DNA of 64,000 bases from Sediminibacterium roseum (GCF_009939005.1 NZ_JAACJS010000012.1:602113-666112), one strand, 5' to 3'; positions 37,522-46,520 are shown, numbered from the stretch's first letter. The notes: a model not told the origin generated them from the sequence alone. A program made the numbers and translations.

Positions 37522-38151
37522 TTAATCCAGTATCTCAACATCTTTCGGATACTTTGCCTTGTTGAACACAAATGCCGCATCAGGCAATGTTGCATTGAGA
37601 TTGAGGTTCGAGATCTTTACTTCGGTAATATTGTTGCTTTTGTCCAGGATCTTTGCCCTTGAGAAAGCGCTTTTTGCCTTATCGATGAACAGGTTCACTT
37701 TCTGGAAGTTCTTCCTGCTGTCGATCGGCTTCATCTCTATTTCGGAAAATGCGCCGGGTGTTGGAAGAAGTTTGTAGGTAAAATCTTTGTCGTAGGCCCC
37801 CGCGAGTAATTTTTGCGGGCTCAGGGTCTGGCTGCTCTCTTCAACCGAGGTTTTGGTAATGGTTTTTTCGCCATCGTAACGGTACACGTTCACACCGTCG
37901 CAGATGATCTCTGTTTTGCCTTGTTTGATCACATATTTCTCGCCTTTCATCTGGATGGTCGCATTCTGTGTGCCGTTCGATTTCCCTTTGCTGGTAACGG
38001 AGCTGAGCGAACAATTGGCCGTAATGCCTTTCGCCGTTTTCACTTTGGCGCCTACAGCGTCCAGTACTTTTTTTGCAGCCGGATCGTTTTGTGCGGCGGC
38101 CATTCCCGCGAATAACAAAAGAGCTACAACACCTGCAGATAATTTTTTCAT
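37522..38151 (-). CDS. lolA: LolA-like periplasmic lipoprotein carrier
   Basis: A 209-residue periplasmic protein with signal MKKLSAGVVALLLFAGMAAA. The body has the half-barrel pattern of LolA: ATIQMKGEKYVIKQGKTEIICDGVNVYRYD, in which each strand pair is recognisable (ICDG.N.Y.YD is a family hallmark), and FQKVNLFIDKAKSAFSRAKILDKSNN. LolA carries lipoproteins from the inner to the outer membrane. It lies beside ftsK on the same strand, an arrangement also seen in other bacteria (ftsK-lolA). A TATATTTG motif (minus, 38179-38172) may be its -7 box. Confidence 0.88.
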   Translation of the reverse strand: MKKLSAGVVALLLFAGMAAAQNDPAAKKVLDAVGAKVKTAKGITANCSLSSVTSKGKSNGTQNATIQMKGEKYVIKQGKTEIICDGVNVYRYDGEKTITKTSVEESSQTLSPQKLLAGAYDKDFTYKLLPTPGAFSEIEMKPIDSRKNFQKVNLFIDKAKSAFSRAKILDKSNNITEVKISNLNLNATLPDAAFVFNKAKYPKDVEILD

Positions 38152-38311
38152 CAGTATTTCAATTGGGTGGGCAAATATAAGTGTTTGACGGAAGCCGATG
38201 GTCCAGGTTTAAAATTTAAAAGTCCAAAGGCCTGGAAAAAATGGAACAGGATTGTTAAAATATTGCAGGAAGGAAAAAGATTGTTAAATAACTTTCTTAG
38301 TTCATCCATTT

Positions 38312-40900
38312 CTAAACCATCGAATCCAGGAACTCCTGTAGTTCCATTTCCGATTTGAACAGTACCTCGCGGGCCTTGCTTCCCTGGTTGGGGCCCACTA
38401 CGCCAGCTGCTTCCAGTTGGTCCATCAGCCGGCCGGCGCGGTTGTAGCCGAGTTTCATGCGGCGCTGTATAAGGGATGTAGAGCCCATCTGGCTTGAGAC
38501 AATGAGTTTTGCCGCGTCTTCAAACAACGGGTCGCGATCGCTGGCGTCAAAATCTTTTCCTTCCATGTCTTTTTCATCCACGTATTCGGGCAAAAGAAAT
38601 GCCTGCGGGTAACCGCGTTGGTCGCCGATGAATTCGCATACGCCTTCCACTTCGGGGGTATCCACGAATGCGCATTGCAGGCGGGTGATCTCTCCGTTGT
38701 AACTCACCAGCATATCCCCTTTCCCGATCAGCTGCTCTGCGCCGCCCGCATCGAGAATGGTGCGGCTGTCGATCTTACTCGATACCTTAAATGCGATACG
38801 CGCAGGGAAATTCGCTTTGATCGTACCGGTAATGATGTTTACCGAAGGGCGCTGCGTTGCGATGATCAGGTGGATACCGATGGCGCGCGCAAGCTGAGCA
38901 AGGCGTGCAATAGGCATTTCAACTTCTTTACCGGCGGTCATGATCAGGTCGGCAAACTCATCCACCACCAACACAATGAATGGCAGGTATTGGTGCCCTT
39001 TTTCGGGGTTCAGTTTGCGCGCCGTAAATTTCTCGTTGTATTCGCGGATGTTTCGGCAGCCTGCTTCTTTCAGGAGATCGTAGCGGTTGTCCATTTCTAT
39101 ACAAAGCGCATTGAGCGTGTGTACCACTTTTTTGGTATCGGTAATGATCGATTCTTCTTCACCCGGCAATTTGGCCAGGAAATGTTTTTCGATCACACGG
39201 TACAGGCTCAACTCCACTTTCTTCGGATCTACCAATACGAACTTTAATTGCGAAGGATGTTTTTTATACAGCAGCGAAACAAGGATCGCATTCAGGCCAA
39301 CCGATTTACCCTGCCCGGTTGCACCCGCCATCAACAGGTGCGGCATGCTGGCGAGGTCAACGATAAAGTTTTCGTTGTCGATTTTTTTGCCGATGGCGAT
39401 CGGTAAGGAGAAGGCGCTCGACTGGAACTTTTCGGAAGCGAGCAGTGTTTTCATGCTTACTACCGACTTGCGCACATTCGGCACTTCAATACCGATCGTT
39501 CCCTTACCCGGTATCGGCGCGATGATGCGTATGCCAAGTGCGGCAAGGCTCAATGCGATATCATCTTCCAGGTTCTTGATGCGGCTGATGCGCACACCCG
39601 GCGCCGGCACGATCTCGTACAGGGTTACCGTTGGCCCAACCGTGGCCGCGATGCGCTGGATGGCGATGTCGTAATTTTTCAGGGTGGCGATGATCTGGTT
39701 CTTGTTTGTTTCCAGCTCTGTGGGATCATGAACGATCTTTTCGCTGCCATGGGTTTCAAGCAGATCGATGGATGGATATTTGTAATCCTTCAGATCAAGC
39801 GTAACATCGTATTTAGACCCGATCTTGCCCGGGGCCGCTTTCACAGGGATCTCTTCCTCCTCTTCCTCTTCTTCGGGCGTTTCTTTGATCTCAAGCTCGA
39901 GATTCGGCGCCGCCGCCCTTGGTGCCGGCGGGATCGTTGTTACATGGTGCACCGGTTCAGGAATCTCTTCTCCTGTTTCTGCATCTTCCTCCTCCTCCGG
40001 TTCTTCTTCCTCAACCTCTTCTTCTTCTTCTTTTTCTATCATGTCGAACTCGGTCATAGGATTTGCGGCGCCTGCCTGTGGCATGATCACAACAACGCCT
40101 TTGCCATCGTTCTTCATTTTGTTATTGCTTACCGGCTCTTCGGGGTCTTCTTCAACCATTCCCGCAGGCGCGGCTTCTTCTTCCTCTTCTTCGCCGTTCC
40201 ATTGTTTGAAAACAGGCTGTTCATCGTCTTCTGTAAGCGGCATTACCTTGTTTTCCGCTTTTTTACCGCTGCTGAATTTCCAGTCTGGCACTTTGAACAC
40301 CGGGTTGAAACGCCAGATGAAATAGCTGAACACGGCCAGCAGCAGCACCGCTCCCGTTCCTACATTACCGATCCATTTGATGGACCATTCTGTAAGCAGT
40401 TCGCCAACCGCACCGCCCCAGGAGAATTCACTTCCACGGGCAACAAAGGCGCAGGCCATGCTGAGCACGAGTAGTCCTACGAGAACATATTTGAGGTTGC
40501 GTAAAAGGCTGAATATTTTTTTCCCGAAAAGAAGGTTCACCCCCAGCACAAAAAAAGTGGAGCAGAATAAAAACGAAGCGAGGCCAAAACCCTTGTAGAT
40601 CATGCCATGCGCCACGTAAGCGCCCAGCACACCCAGCAGGTTGGTGACCTTGACATCATCCGTTGCAAAAATGCGGATACCGAACTGGTGCACTTTGTCC
40701 TGGTCTTCCTGCCAGGTAAACAGGTACGAGGTGAGTGAGATAAATAGAAAAATGGTAAGCAACAAACTTGCTGCTCCGGCTATTTTGGCGGTGCGTTCAT
40801 CCTTCACAACTTCCGTTACCGTAACTTCAGCTTCCTTGTCTGCATTGAGTTTCTCGGGGCTTGGCGGTGGCGGCGTTTTCTTTTTTAAGCTGTTGGCCAT
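38312..40900 (-). CDS. ftsK: DNA translocase FtsK
   Basis: An 862-residue translocase. The ATG at 40900 (MANSLKKKTPPPP) is preferred to a GTG 24 bases upstream. Four hydrophobic segments (about 40-200) anchor it at the division septum. A linker (about 225-350) is extremely acidic, with long runs of Glu. The motor domain has Walker A GATGQGKS (about 523-530), LVDPKKVELS and LVVDEFADLIM (Walker B), and the C-terminal gamma winged helix with RRMKLGYNRAGRLMDQLEAAG, which reads directional DNA signals. It moves the chromosome ends through the closing septum. A TATATTTG box lies only five bases before the ATG. Confidence 0.96.
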   Translation of the reverse strand: MANSLKKKTPPPPSPEKLNADKEAEVTVTEVVKDERTAKIAGAASLLLTIFLFISLTSYLFTWQEDQDKVHQFGIRIFATDDVKVTNLLGVLGAYVAHGMIYKGFGLASFLFCSTFFVLGVNLLFGKKIFSLLRNLKYVLVGLLVLSMACAFVARGSEFSWGGAVGELLTEWSIKWIGNVGTGAVLLLAVFSYFIWRFNPVFKVPDWKFSSGKKAENKVMPLTEDDEQPVFKQWNGEEEEEEAAPAGMVEEDPEEPVSNNKMKNDGKGVVVIMPQAGAANPMTEFDMIEKEEEEEVEEEEPEEEEDAETGEEIPEPVHHVTTIPPAPRAAAPNLELEIKETPEEEEEEEEIPVKAAPGKIGSKYDVTLDLKDYKYPSIDLLETHGSEKIVHDPTELETNKNQIIATLKNYDIAIQRIAATVGPTVTLYEIVPAPGVRISRIKNLEDDIALSLAALGIRIIAPIPGKGTIGIEVPNVRKSVVSMKTLLASEKFQSSAFSLPIAIGKKIDNENFIVDLASMPHLLMAGATGQGKSVGLNAILVSLLYKKHPSQLKFVLVDPKKVELSLYRVIEKHFLAKLPGEEESIITDTKKVVHTLNALCIEMDNRYDLLKEAGCRNIREYNEKFTARKLNPEKGHQYLPFIVLVVDEFADLIMTAGKEVEMPIARLAQLARAIGIHLIIATQRPSVNIITGTIKANFPARIAFKVSSKIDSRTILDAGGAEQLIGKGDMLVSYNGEITRLQCAFVDTPEVEGVCEFIGDQRGYPQAFLLPEYVDEKDMEGKDFDASDRDPLFEDAAKLIVSSQMGSTSLIQRRMKLGYNRAGRLMDQLEAAGVVGPNQGSKAREVLFKSEMELQEFLDSMV

Positions 40901-40989
40901 GGTAACAAATATAAGCCATGCCACACAGCAGAAACCGTTACGGCGGGTGTATGTGCAAAACTGGGCACAGGTTTAACAGTTTTCCACGT

Positions 40990-41382
40990 TCACGCTTTTT
41001 TCTTTACGAGCCCGAATGCCAGGCAGATCCATCCCGCCACAAGAAGTAAACCTCCCAATGGCGTAACGGGGCCGGCCCATTTCATTGGAACTTCCAGCAC
41101 TTCGCCGAAGGCAAGCAGGTAAAGCGAGCCGCTGAAGAAAAGGGTTCCGAGGATGAAAAGCTGGCCCGCCGCCTTCATCAATTTACCGGGATACTGGCCA
41201 TACAAAACCCCGGTAAGTGCCAGTGCGAACACATGGTAAAACTGGTAGCGTACCGCTGTTTCGAATGCGTTGAGCATTTTCTCGTCGGTAAGCAGTTCTT
41301 TGAGTTTGTGTGCGGCGAAGGCGCCCAGTATTACAGCGAGTGCGCCCATGAATGCGGCAATAACAAGGAATCTTTTATGCAT
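40990..41382 (-). CDS. DUF423 membrane protein
   Basis: A 130-residue protein with four predicted membrane helices and the DUF423 family signature FMGALAVILGAFAAHKLKELL near the N-terminus, followed by FETAVRYQFYHVFALALTG. The ATG at 41382 (MHKRFLVIAAF) is chosen because it begins the family; the frame extends 15 codons upstream into the shikimate kinase gene. It overlaps the end of aroK by eight bases, so the two are probably translated together. The function of DUF423 proteins is unknown. Confidence 0.9.
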   Translation of the reverse strand: MHKRFLVIAAFMGALAVILGAFAAHKLKELLTDEKMLNAFETAVRYQFYHVFALALTGVLYGQYPGKLMKAAGQLFILGTLFFSGSLYLLAFGEVLEVPMKWAGPVTPLGGLLLVAGWICLAFGLVKKKA

Positions 41383-41881
41383 GTTGTTTGATGATGCGGG
41401 CAAAACCTTCATCGCTGATGGCTTCACCCTGTAAACGATAAGTTGACTGGCCGTAAACAGAAGAACGCTCTGCGAGTTTGTTGTCCAGGAATTGCAACAG
41501 CGCTTCGTCTGAAAGATCTTTGATCAAAGGGCGATGGTCCCTGCCCGGTTTGAGCCGTTCGGCCAGAACGGTAACCGGCTCATCGATCCAGATGGTAACA
41601 CCGTTTTTGTTCATCCAATCCATGTTATCCAGGAAACACGGCGTTCCTCCGCCCGTTGCGAGTACAAATGTTTTCTTCTCGCCAAACCAGCGCAATACCC
41701 TGGACTCTGTTTTGCGGAAATAATCTTCCCCGTCTTCGGCAAAAATCTCTGCAATGCTTTTTTCTTCGTGCGACTCAACCAGGAAATCAAGATCATACCC
41801 ACCTACCTTCCACTTCTTAGAAAGTTTTTTGGCCCAGTAGCTTTTCCCCGTGCCCATCATGCCGATGAGGAATAATTTCAT
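41375..41881 (-). CDS. aroK: Shikimate kinase
   Basis: A 168-residue kinase, close to the usual family length of about 170. Seen are the P-loop IGMMGTGKS (residues 6-14), the shikimate-binding DLDFLVE and ATGGGTPCF motifs, and the lid/adenine region RDHRPLIKDL. It phosphorylates shikimate with ATP in aromatic amino-acid synthesis. The ATG at 41881 starts the first strand; an ATG six codons upstream is less likely. It is followed by the DUF423 gene with an eight-base overlap. Confidence 0.95.
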   Translation of the reverse strand: MKLFLIGMMGTGKSYWAKKLSKKWKVGGYDLDFLVESHEEKSIAEIFAEDGEDYFRKTESRVLRWFGEKKTFVLATGGGTPCFLDNMDWMNKNGVTIWIDEPVTVLAERLKPGRDHRPLIKDLSDEALLQFLDNKLAERSSVYGQSTYRLQGEAISDEGFARIIKQHA

Positions 41882-41933
41882 GAAACGCAATATTATCAAT
41901 TCCTAATTACTAATTCCTAATTCACAATGTAGA

Positions 41934-43118
41934 TTATTTAAAAGCATTCAACCCCGTAACATCCATTCCCGTTATCAGCAAATGTATATCGTGTGTTCCT
42001 TCGTAGGTGATTACGCTTTCGAGGTTCATCATATGGCGCATGATGCTGTACTCGCCGGTGATGCCCATACCGCCTAGCATCTGTCTTGCATCGCGGGCAA
42101 TATTGGTGGCTATCTCGCAGCTGTTCCTTTTTGCCATGCTGATCTGCTGTGGTGTTGCCTTGCCTTCGTTCATCAGAACACCGAGGCGCCACACAAGCAG
42201 TTGTGCCTTGGTGATCTCTGTGATCATTTCCGCCAGTTTTTTTTGCTGCAGCTGGAAACCGCCGATGGGCCGGTCGAACTGCACCCGCTCCTTCGCGTAG
42301 CGCAGCGCCGTATCGTAACAATCCATTGCCGCACCCAGTGCGCCCCAGGCGATGCCGTAGCGGGCCTTCGACAAACAGCCCAACGGCCCTTTCAATCCTT
42401 TCACATTGGGTAAGATGTTTTCCTTCGGCACCTTTACATTATCAAAAACGAGTTCTCCCGTTGCGCTTGCGCGCAGGCTCCATTTGCCATGCGTGGTTGG
42501 TGTTGAAAAACCTTCCATGCCGCGCTCCACGATCACTCCCCGGATCTCGTCCTGCTCATTTCTCGCCCATACAACCGCCACCTGTGCAAAGGGCGCATTG
42601 CTGATCCACATTTTTGCGCCGTTGAGGATCACATGGTCGCCCGCATCCTTGATATTGGTAAGCATGCCCGCGGGATTGCTTCCATGGTCAGGCTCAGTAA
42701 GCCCGAAACATCCCAGCCATTCGCCGCTCGCCAGTTTGGGCAGGTATTTGTTGCGTTGCTCCTCGTTTCCGTACGCATAGATCGGGAACATCACCAGGCT
42801 CCCCTGCACGCTGGCGGTGCTGCGCACACCGCTGTCGCCGCGCTCCAGCTCCTGCATCATCAATCCATAACTGATGTAATCCAGTCCGCCACCGCCGTAT
42901 TGCTCCGGAACCGTGGGCCCGAAACAGCCCAGGTCGCCCATCTGCTTAACGATCTGTTGCGGGAACTCCGCTCGCTGGGCGTAGTCTTCGATGATGGGTG
43001 AGATCTCCTTCTTCACATAGGCACGTACCGACTCGCGGATCATTTTGTGCTCTTCGGTAAGAAGATCGTCCAACATAAAGTAGTCGGGTGACTGGAATAG
43101 ATCTGTCCTGGCAGCCAT
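41934..43118 (-). CDS. gcdH: Acyl-CoA dehydrogenase, probable glutaryl-CoA dehydrogenase
   Basis: A 394-residue flavoenzyme. Family motifs are FGLTEPDHGSNPAGM (FAD contact), the substrate loop RSTASVQGSLVMFPI that is typical for glutaryl-CoA dehydrogenases, FDRPIGGFQLQQKKLAEM, and the C-terminal YEGTHDIH with the catalytic base Glu373. Glutaryl-CoA dehydrogenase oxidises and decarboxylates glutaryl-CoA to crotonyl-CoA in lysine and tryptophan breakdown. This fits the presence of tryptophan 2,3-dioxygenase and kynureninase within 13 kb. A related acyl-CoA dehydrogenase specificity cannot be ruled out. The gene stands alone. Confidence 0.88.
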   Translation of the reverse strand: MAARTDLFQSPDYFMLDDLLTEEHKMIRESVRAYVKKEISPIIEDYAQRAEFPQQIVKQMGDLGCFGPTVPEQYGGGGLDYISYGLMMQELERGDSGVRSTASVQGSLVMFPIYAYGNEEQRNKYLPKLASGEWLGCFGLTEPDHGSNPAGMLTNIKDAGDHVILNGAKMWISNAPFAQVAVVWARNEQDEIRGVIVERGMEGFSTPTTHGKWSLRASATGELVFDNVKVPKENILPNVKGLKGPLGCLSKARYGIAWGALGAAMDCYDTALRYAKERVQFDRPIGGFQLQQKKLAEMITEITKAQLLVWRLGVLMNEGKATPQQISMAKRNSCEIATNIARDARQMLGGMGITGEYSIMRHMMNLESVITYEGTHDIHLLITGMDVTGLNAFK

Positions 43119-43279
43119 GGGTGTTGTTTTATAATACGCCGCAAAAATAAAGGGAAGCGCCGAGCGGGCGGTGTTTTCGGGGGTGTTTATTTGGCGGGAC
43201 GGAAAATTTCGGGGTGGTTTTCCAACCTTTTGGTGTTTGGGTTCTCCTGTTAGGGATCATTCACTACTAAATCCTTTGT

Positions 43280-44224
43280 ATGACAATCAATACCACCTGG
43301 CTCTCAAGAATATTGCTTTGCCTGTTCACCCTTTTTATTGTGCTTGCGCTTTCCGCGCAGGAGAAGGATGCTTACCTGTGGCCCGTGAACCTGCAGAAAG
43401 ATTACAGCAAATCTTATCCCGTGGGCAACGAAACCATTGTACTTGCCAACCGGTATGGGGCGATGAAAATCGAGACATGGGACAAGAACGAAGTAAAAGT
43501 GGATGTTCACGTTTCGGTTGGTTCCCATTCGAACGAATATGCCAAACAGGCGCTGGAAAAGATCTCGGTAACGGACAAGAAAGAAGGCGACCGCATCGAA
43601 TACCAGACCCAGATAGAGAGCTGGACCTACGATAACAATGGCGGGCATGAGTTCAGGATCGATTACGTTGTGCACCTGCCCGCAAATGCAAAGCTGATCG
43701 CAGAAAACAATTTCGGCCCGCTTACCATAGGAGACTACAAAGGAGAATCAGAACTTTATTGCAGGTATGGAACGCTTACGGCCGGTAAGCTGCTCAACAA
43801 TAAATCCATCGCGGTGCATAATGGGCGTGCGAAGATCCAGCAGGTGAACGAGGGGAAAGTATTGTTCCGCTATTCGAGGGTAGACATCGAAAAATTATCC
43901 GGGAAAATCAGCGGCGGTTTTGAATACTGTAACAGCATTGATATGCCGGTAGACAATGCATTAACCGAACTGGAGCTGAAGAACAATTACACCAACCTGT
44001 ACCTGATGGCGGCAAAGGATTTCTCTGCCAATTACGACATCACCACCAACAATGCAAGGGTTACCGGGAAGAATGATATCGTGATAAAGGAAGAGCTTGC
44101 CAACCCCAACACCAGCAGAACGAACAATTTTAACCCGGTACACAAATACACGGGCAGTTTGGGAAAAGGCGGCGGAACCATGATCAATATCAAAAGCAAT
44201 TACGGAAACATCCGCGTATTGTAA
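43280..44224 (+). CDS. Secreted beta-repeat protein, Tyr-type paralogue (DUF4097-like)
   Basis: A 314-residue exported protein (hydrophobic signal RILLCLFTLFIVLALSAQ). The mature part consists of short repeated strands of a DUF4097-like putative-adhesin type: NRYGAMKIE, NNFGPLTIG, CRYGTLTAG, FRYSRVDIE, NNYTNLYL, SNYGNIRV, spaced about 20-45 residues. This suggests a right-handed beta-solenoid. It is clearly paralogous to the protein at 45516-46520; both begin with KxYSKxYxVG and share VKVDV, IGDY and LTAGKL segments. A terminator follows at 44262-44294, so it is transcribed apart from the sigma factor gene. Function unknown; likely periplasmic or on the cell surface. Confidence 0.85.
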   Translation: MTINTTWLSRILLCLFTLFIVLALSAQEKDAYLWPVNLQKDYSKSYPVGNETIVLANRYGAMKIETWDKNEVKVDVHVSVGSHSNEYAKQALEKISVTDKKEGDRIEYQTQIESWTYDNNGGHEFRIDYVVHLPANAKLIAENNFGPLTIGDYKGESELYCRYGTLTAGKLLNNKSIAVHNGRAKIQQVNEGKVLFRYSRVDIEKLSGKISGGFEYCNSIDMPVDNALTELELKNNYTNLYLMAAKDFSANYDITTNNARVTGKNDIVIKEELANPNTSRTNNFNPVHKYTGSLGKGGGTMINIKSNYGNIRVL

Positions 44225-44261
44225 TGCCTTTGTAGAAAGGCCTGCCCGGTTATACATTTTT

Positions 44262-44294
44262 AAAGCTTTGTGCAAAACACAAAGCTTTTTTTGT
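44262..44294 (+). terminator. Terminator between the first repeat protein and the ECF gene
   Basis: A perfect 11-bp stem AAAGCTTTGTG / CACAAAGCTTT with a 5-base loop is followed by a run of T. It isolates the upstream gene from the sigma factor operon. Confidence 0.92.
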
Positions 44295-44372
44295 AACGAT
44301 TCTGCAACCCGGACGTTTATACCCTGTAAACCAAAGCCTGTGCGGCAAAATGCACAGTAAAACTACAGCCCC

Positions 44373-44978
44373 ATGCAACATTCTATTCTTTCCGGTGACT
44401 TTATTATAAACCCCGTACCGCAACTGAACCCTGATATGACTGTAGACACGCTGGTTGAACGTTGCGTAAAGGGCGACAGGGATGGTTTCCGTTTGCTGTA
44501 CAACCACTACGCCAAGGCCATGTACAATACGGCGTTGCGGATCGTGAACAATGCGGCGGATGCGGAAGACATCCTGCAGGAGGCATTCAGCGATGCGTTC
44601 CGTTCTTTGGAATCCTTCAGGAACCGCTCAACGTTTGGGGCCTGGTTGAAAAGGATCGTGATCAATAAATCGATCAACAAAGTAAAACGCGAAAGAAAAA
44701 GATGGGTGGAAGTTGATATGGAATCGATCGATGGTTACCAGATCGATGAACCTGAAATTGATGAGGATGATTTTGTGTACAAGGTAGAAAGCATCAAACA
44801 GGCGATGAAACAGTTACCGGATGGATACCGGACGGTATTATCCCTCCATCTTGTTGAGAACTATAAACACGAAGAGATCGCGGGCATGCTGGGTATTGCA
44901 CATGCAACGGTTCGTACGCAATACATAAGGGCAAAGAAAAAATTACTGGAGATCATCAGTCAAAATAACCTGTCATGA
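44373..44978 (+). CDS. ECF-type RNA polymerase sigma factor
   Basis: A 201-residue sigma-70-family ECF factor. Region 2 (about 28-95) has GFRLLYNHYAKAMYNTALRIVNNAADAEDILQEAFSDAF, seen in parts, with the DAEDILQE core. Region 4 (about 135-190) has LPDGYRTVLSLHLVENYKHEEIAGMLGIAHATVRTQY, in parts, the helix-turn-helix for the -35 element. The first about 20 residues are an extension; an inner start at residue 21 (MTVDTLVER) is possible. Its stop overlaps the start of the membrane protein at 44975 by four bases (ATGA), which suggests a coupled sigma/anti-sigma pair. Confidence 0.93.
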   Translation: MQHSILSGDFIINPVPQLNPDMTVDTLVERCVKGDRDGFRLLYNHYAKAMYNTALRIVNNAADAEDILQEAFSDAFRSLESFRNRSTFGAWLKRIVINKSINKVKRERKRWVEVDMESIDGYQIDEPEIDEDDFVYKVESIKQAMKQLPDGYRTVLSLHLVENYKHEEIAGMLGIAHATVRTQYIRAKKKLLEIISQNNLS

Positions 44979-45541
44979 AAAACAAACTGGAAAGATTTGT
45001 GAACACGCACCGTGAGTCGTTTGATTCGGAACTACCGGGTGATCACGTGTGGGATGCAATAGACACAACACCGCACAGCAAAGGAAAGCTCATACAATTT
45101 TTCACGCGAACGCGTGTTGCGGCATCGCTGCTCGTGCTTGTGAATGCGGTTGTGATCCTTGTGCTGCTGCAACGCAAACCCGAAGCCAACATAGCGGCAA
45201 CACCGGTTGCGCCGCCGACAGAGCAGGTTGACGATAAAAAAGAGAAGCCCGAACAAACGATCGACCAGATCTCCCGCGTAGTGGAAATAAAACAGGCGGC
45301 TTTGAAAGAGATCGAATCATCCAACCCATTTCTATATAAAAAATTCACAGCAGCCTTTTCTCAATTGAGCAGCAATTACAGGGAGCTTGAAAAAGAACTG
45401 GCCACACAGCCCAATAAAGAAGCGCTTTTAGAAGCAATGATCCAGAACCTCGGTCTGCAGCAGGAGTTACTGAATCAACAGTTGTCGATTTATCAAAAAC
45501 TAAAACAACAAAAAAATGAAAAGGTCAATAAAAATATTTAG
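44975..45541 (+). CDS. Membrane anti-sigma factor candidate with periplasmic coiled coil
   Basis: A 188-residue protein of one membrane helix (about 47-66, VAASLLVLVNAVVILVLL). The N-terminal 45 residues are cytoplasmic and would hold the sigma factor, though they do not show the common zinc-type anti-sigma motif. The periplasmic part is Pro-rich and then helical with heptad-like leucines (about 95-180, ending LGLQQELLNQQLSIYQKLKQQ), so it should form a coiled coil. It overlaps the sigma gene by four bases and the downstream repeat-protein gene by 26 bases. The anti-sigma role is inferred from position and topology. Confidence 0.75.
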   Translation: MKNKLERFVNTHRESFDSELPGDHVWDAIDTTPHSKGKLIQFFTRTRVAASLLVLVNAVVILVLLQRKPEANIAATPVAPPTEQVDDKKEKPEQTIDQISRVVEIKQAALKEIESSNPFLYKKFTAAFSQLSSNYRELEKELATQPNKEALLEAMIQNLGLQQELLNQQLSIYQKLKQQKNEKVNKNI

Positions 45542-46520
45542 CCTGTTCCTACTTCTCGCCAATGCCGTATTTGCAAAAAACACAGGAGATACCGAGAGTG
45601 AAAAATCAAAAAACTACAGCAAAACGTATGCGGTAGGCAGCAATGATAAAATTGTACTGAGCAATACTTTTGGCGATCTCAGGATCAGTACCTGGGCAAA
45701 GAATGAGATCAAGGTTGATGTAACCATTACGGTTAAAGCACGCACCGACGAGCGCGCGCAGAAAATAATGGACCGGATCGCCATCGAGGATGGAAAAAAC
45801 GGCGCCGAGATCTTTTTTAAAACACGTGTGGGCGATAAGAACGACGACGACGGCGGGGGTGAACAGCACAACAACGAGAACTCCAGTTTCAAGATCAATT
45901 ACACCGTTTATCTCCCCGCCTATGCAACACTCGATGCGAGCAACAGCTTCGGCGAACTTTCCATTGGCGATTACGATGGTACCATTACCCTTACCAGCAG
46001 TTTTGGTATGCTCACCGCAGGGAAACTGGCCAAACCGAAAAAAGTAAACCTGCAGTTCGGAAAGAAAACATCGGTGATCGAAGGCATGGATGGCGGGACA
46101 CTGCGCATCGGTTTTTCAAAAGCACAGGTGAACAAACTCAGTGGTGACGTGGTTGCAGATCTCAACCAGACAGGAGCGATCCTCCTCAAACTCGACAACG
46201 GATTGAAAAAACTTGATCTCAAAAATAATTTTGGAAACGTTTTTATCGATGCCCCTAAAAACCTGAACGCCAATTTCAGGATCAAAACCAGCTTCGGCAA
46301 CTTTTCGAACCAATCTTCGTTTGCGGTGGGCAAAAGCGGGGACGACGATGACGATGATGAAAGAGGCGCCTTCAACAGCCGCAGTTACGCCGGCAAAGCC
46401 GGTAGCGGCACCGCCCCTGTAACGATCAAAAGCAATTTCGGGAAGATTACGTTGGGACACGATCTTTCGCCGGATGCGCTTACAGCGGGCAAAGCCACAG
46501 GCAAACCTTCACGGAGTTGA
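45516..46520 (+). CDS. Secreted beta-repeat protein, Phe-type paralogue (DUF4097-like)
   Basis: A 334-residue exported protein (signal MKRSIKIFSLFLLLANAVFA). The repeats match those of the protein at 43280-44224, but the aromatic residue is Phe throughout: NTFGDLRI, NSFGELSIG, SSFGMLTAG, NNFGNVFI, TSFGNFSN, SNFGKITLG. Two inserted loops are acidic or polar (DKNDDDGGGEQHNNEN and a DDDDDDE run), which could bind cations. It starts inside the anti-sigma gene (26-base overlap), so it belongs to the sigma operon and may be a product or sensor partner of this pathway. A strong terminator follows. Confidence 0.85.
   Translation: MKRSIKIFSLFLLLANAVFAKNTGDTESEKSKNYSKTYAVGSNDKIVLSNTFGDLRISTWAKNEIKVDVTITVKARTDERAQKIMDRIAIEDGKNGAEIFFKTRVGDKNDDDGGGEQHNNENSSFKINYTVYLPAYATLDASNSFGELSIGDYDGTITLTSSFGMLTAGKLAKPKKVNLQFGKKTSVIEGMDGGTLRIGFSKAQVNKLSGDVVADLNQTGAILLKLDNGLKKLDLKNNFGNVFIDAPKNLNANFRIKTSFGNFSNQSSFAVGKSGDDDDDDERGAFNSRSYAGKAGSGTAPVTIKSNFGKITLGHDLSPDALTAGKATGKPSRS

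Noticed and set aside
39728..40474. Plus-strand frame of 248 codons across ftsK
   Set aside because: Produced by the Glu-rich linker read backwards, giving Phe/Leu runs.
46341..46362. GAC/GAT repeat in the second beta-repeat gene
   Set aside because: It encodes an Asp run within a clear reading frame and is too short to be a repeat element of interest.
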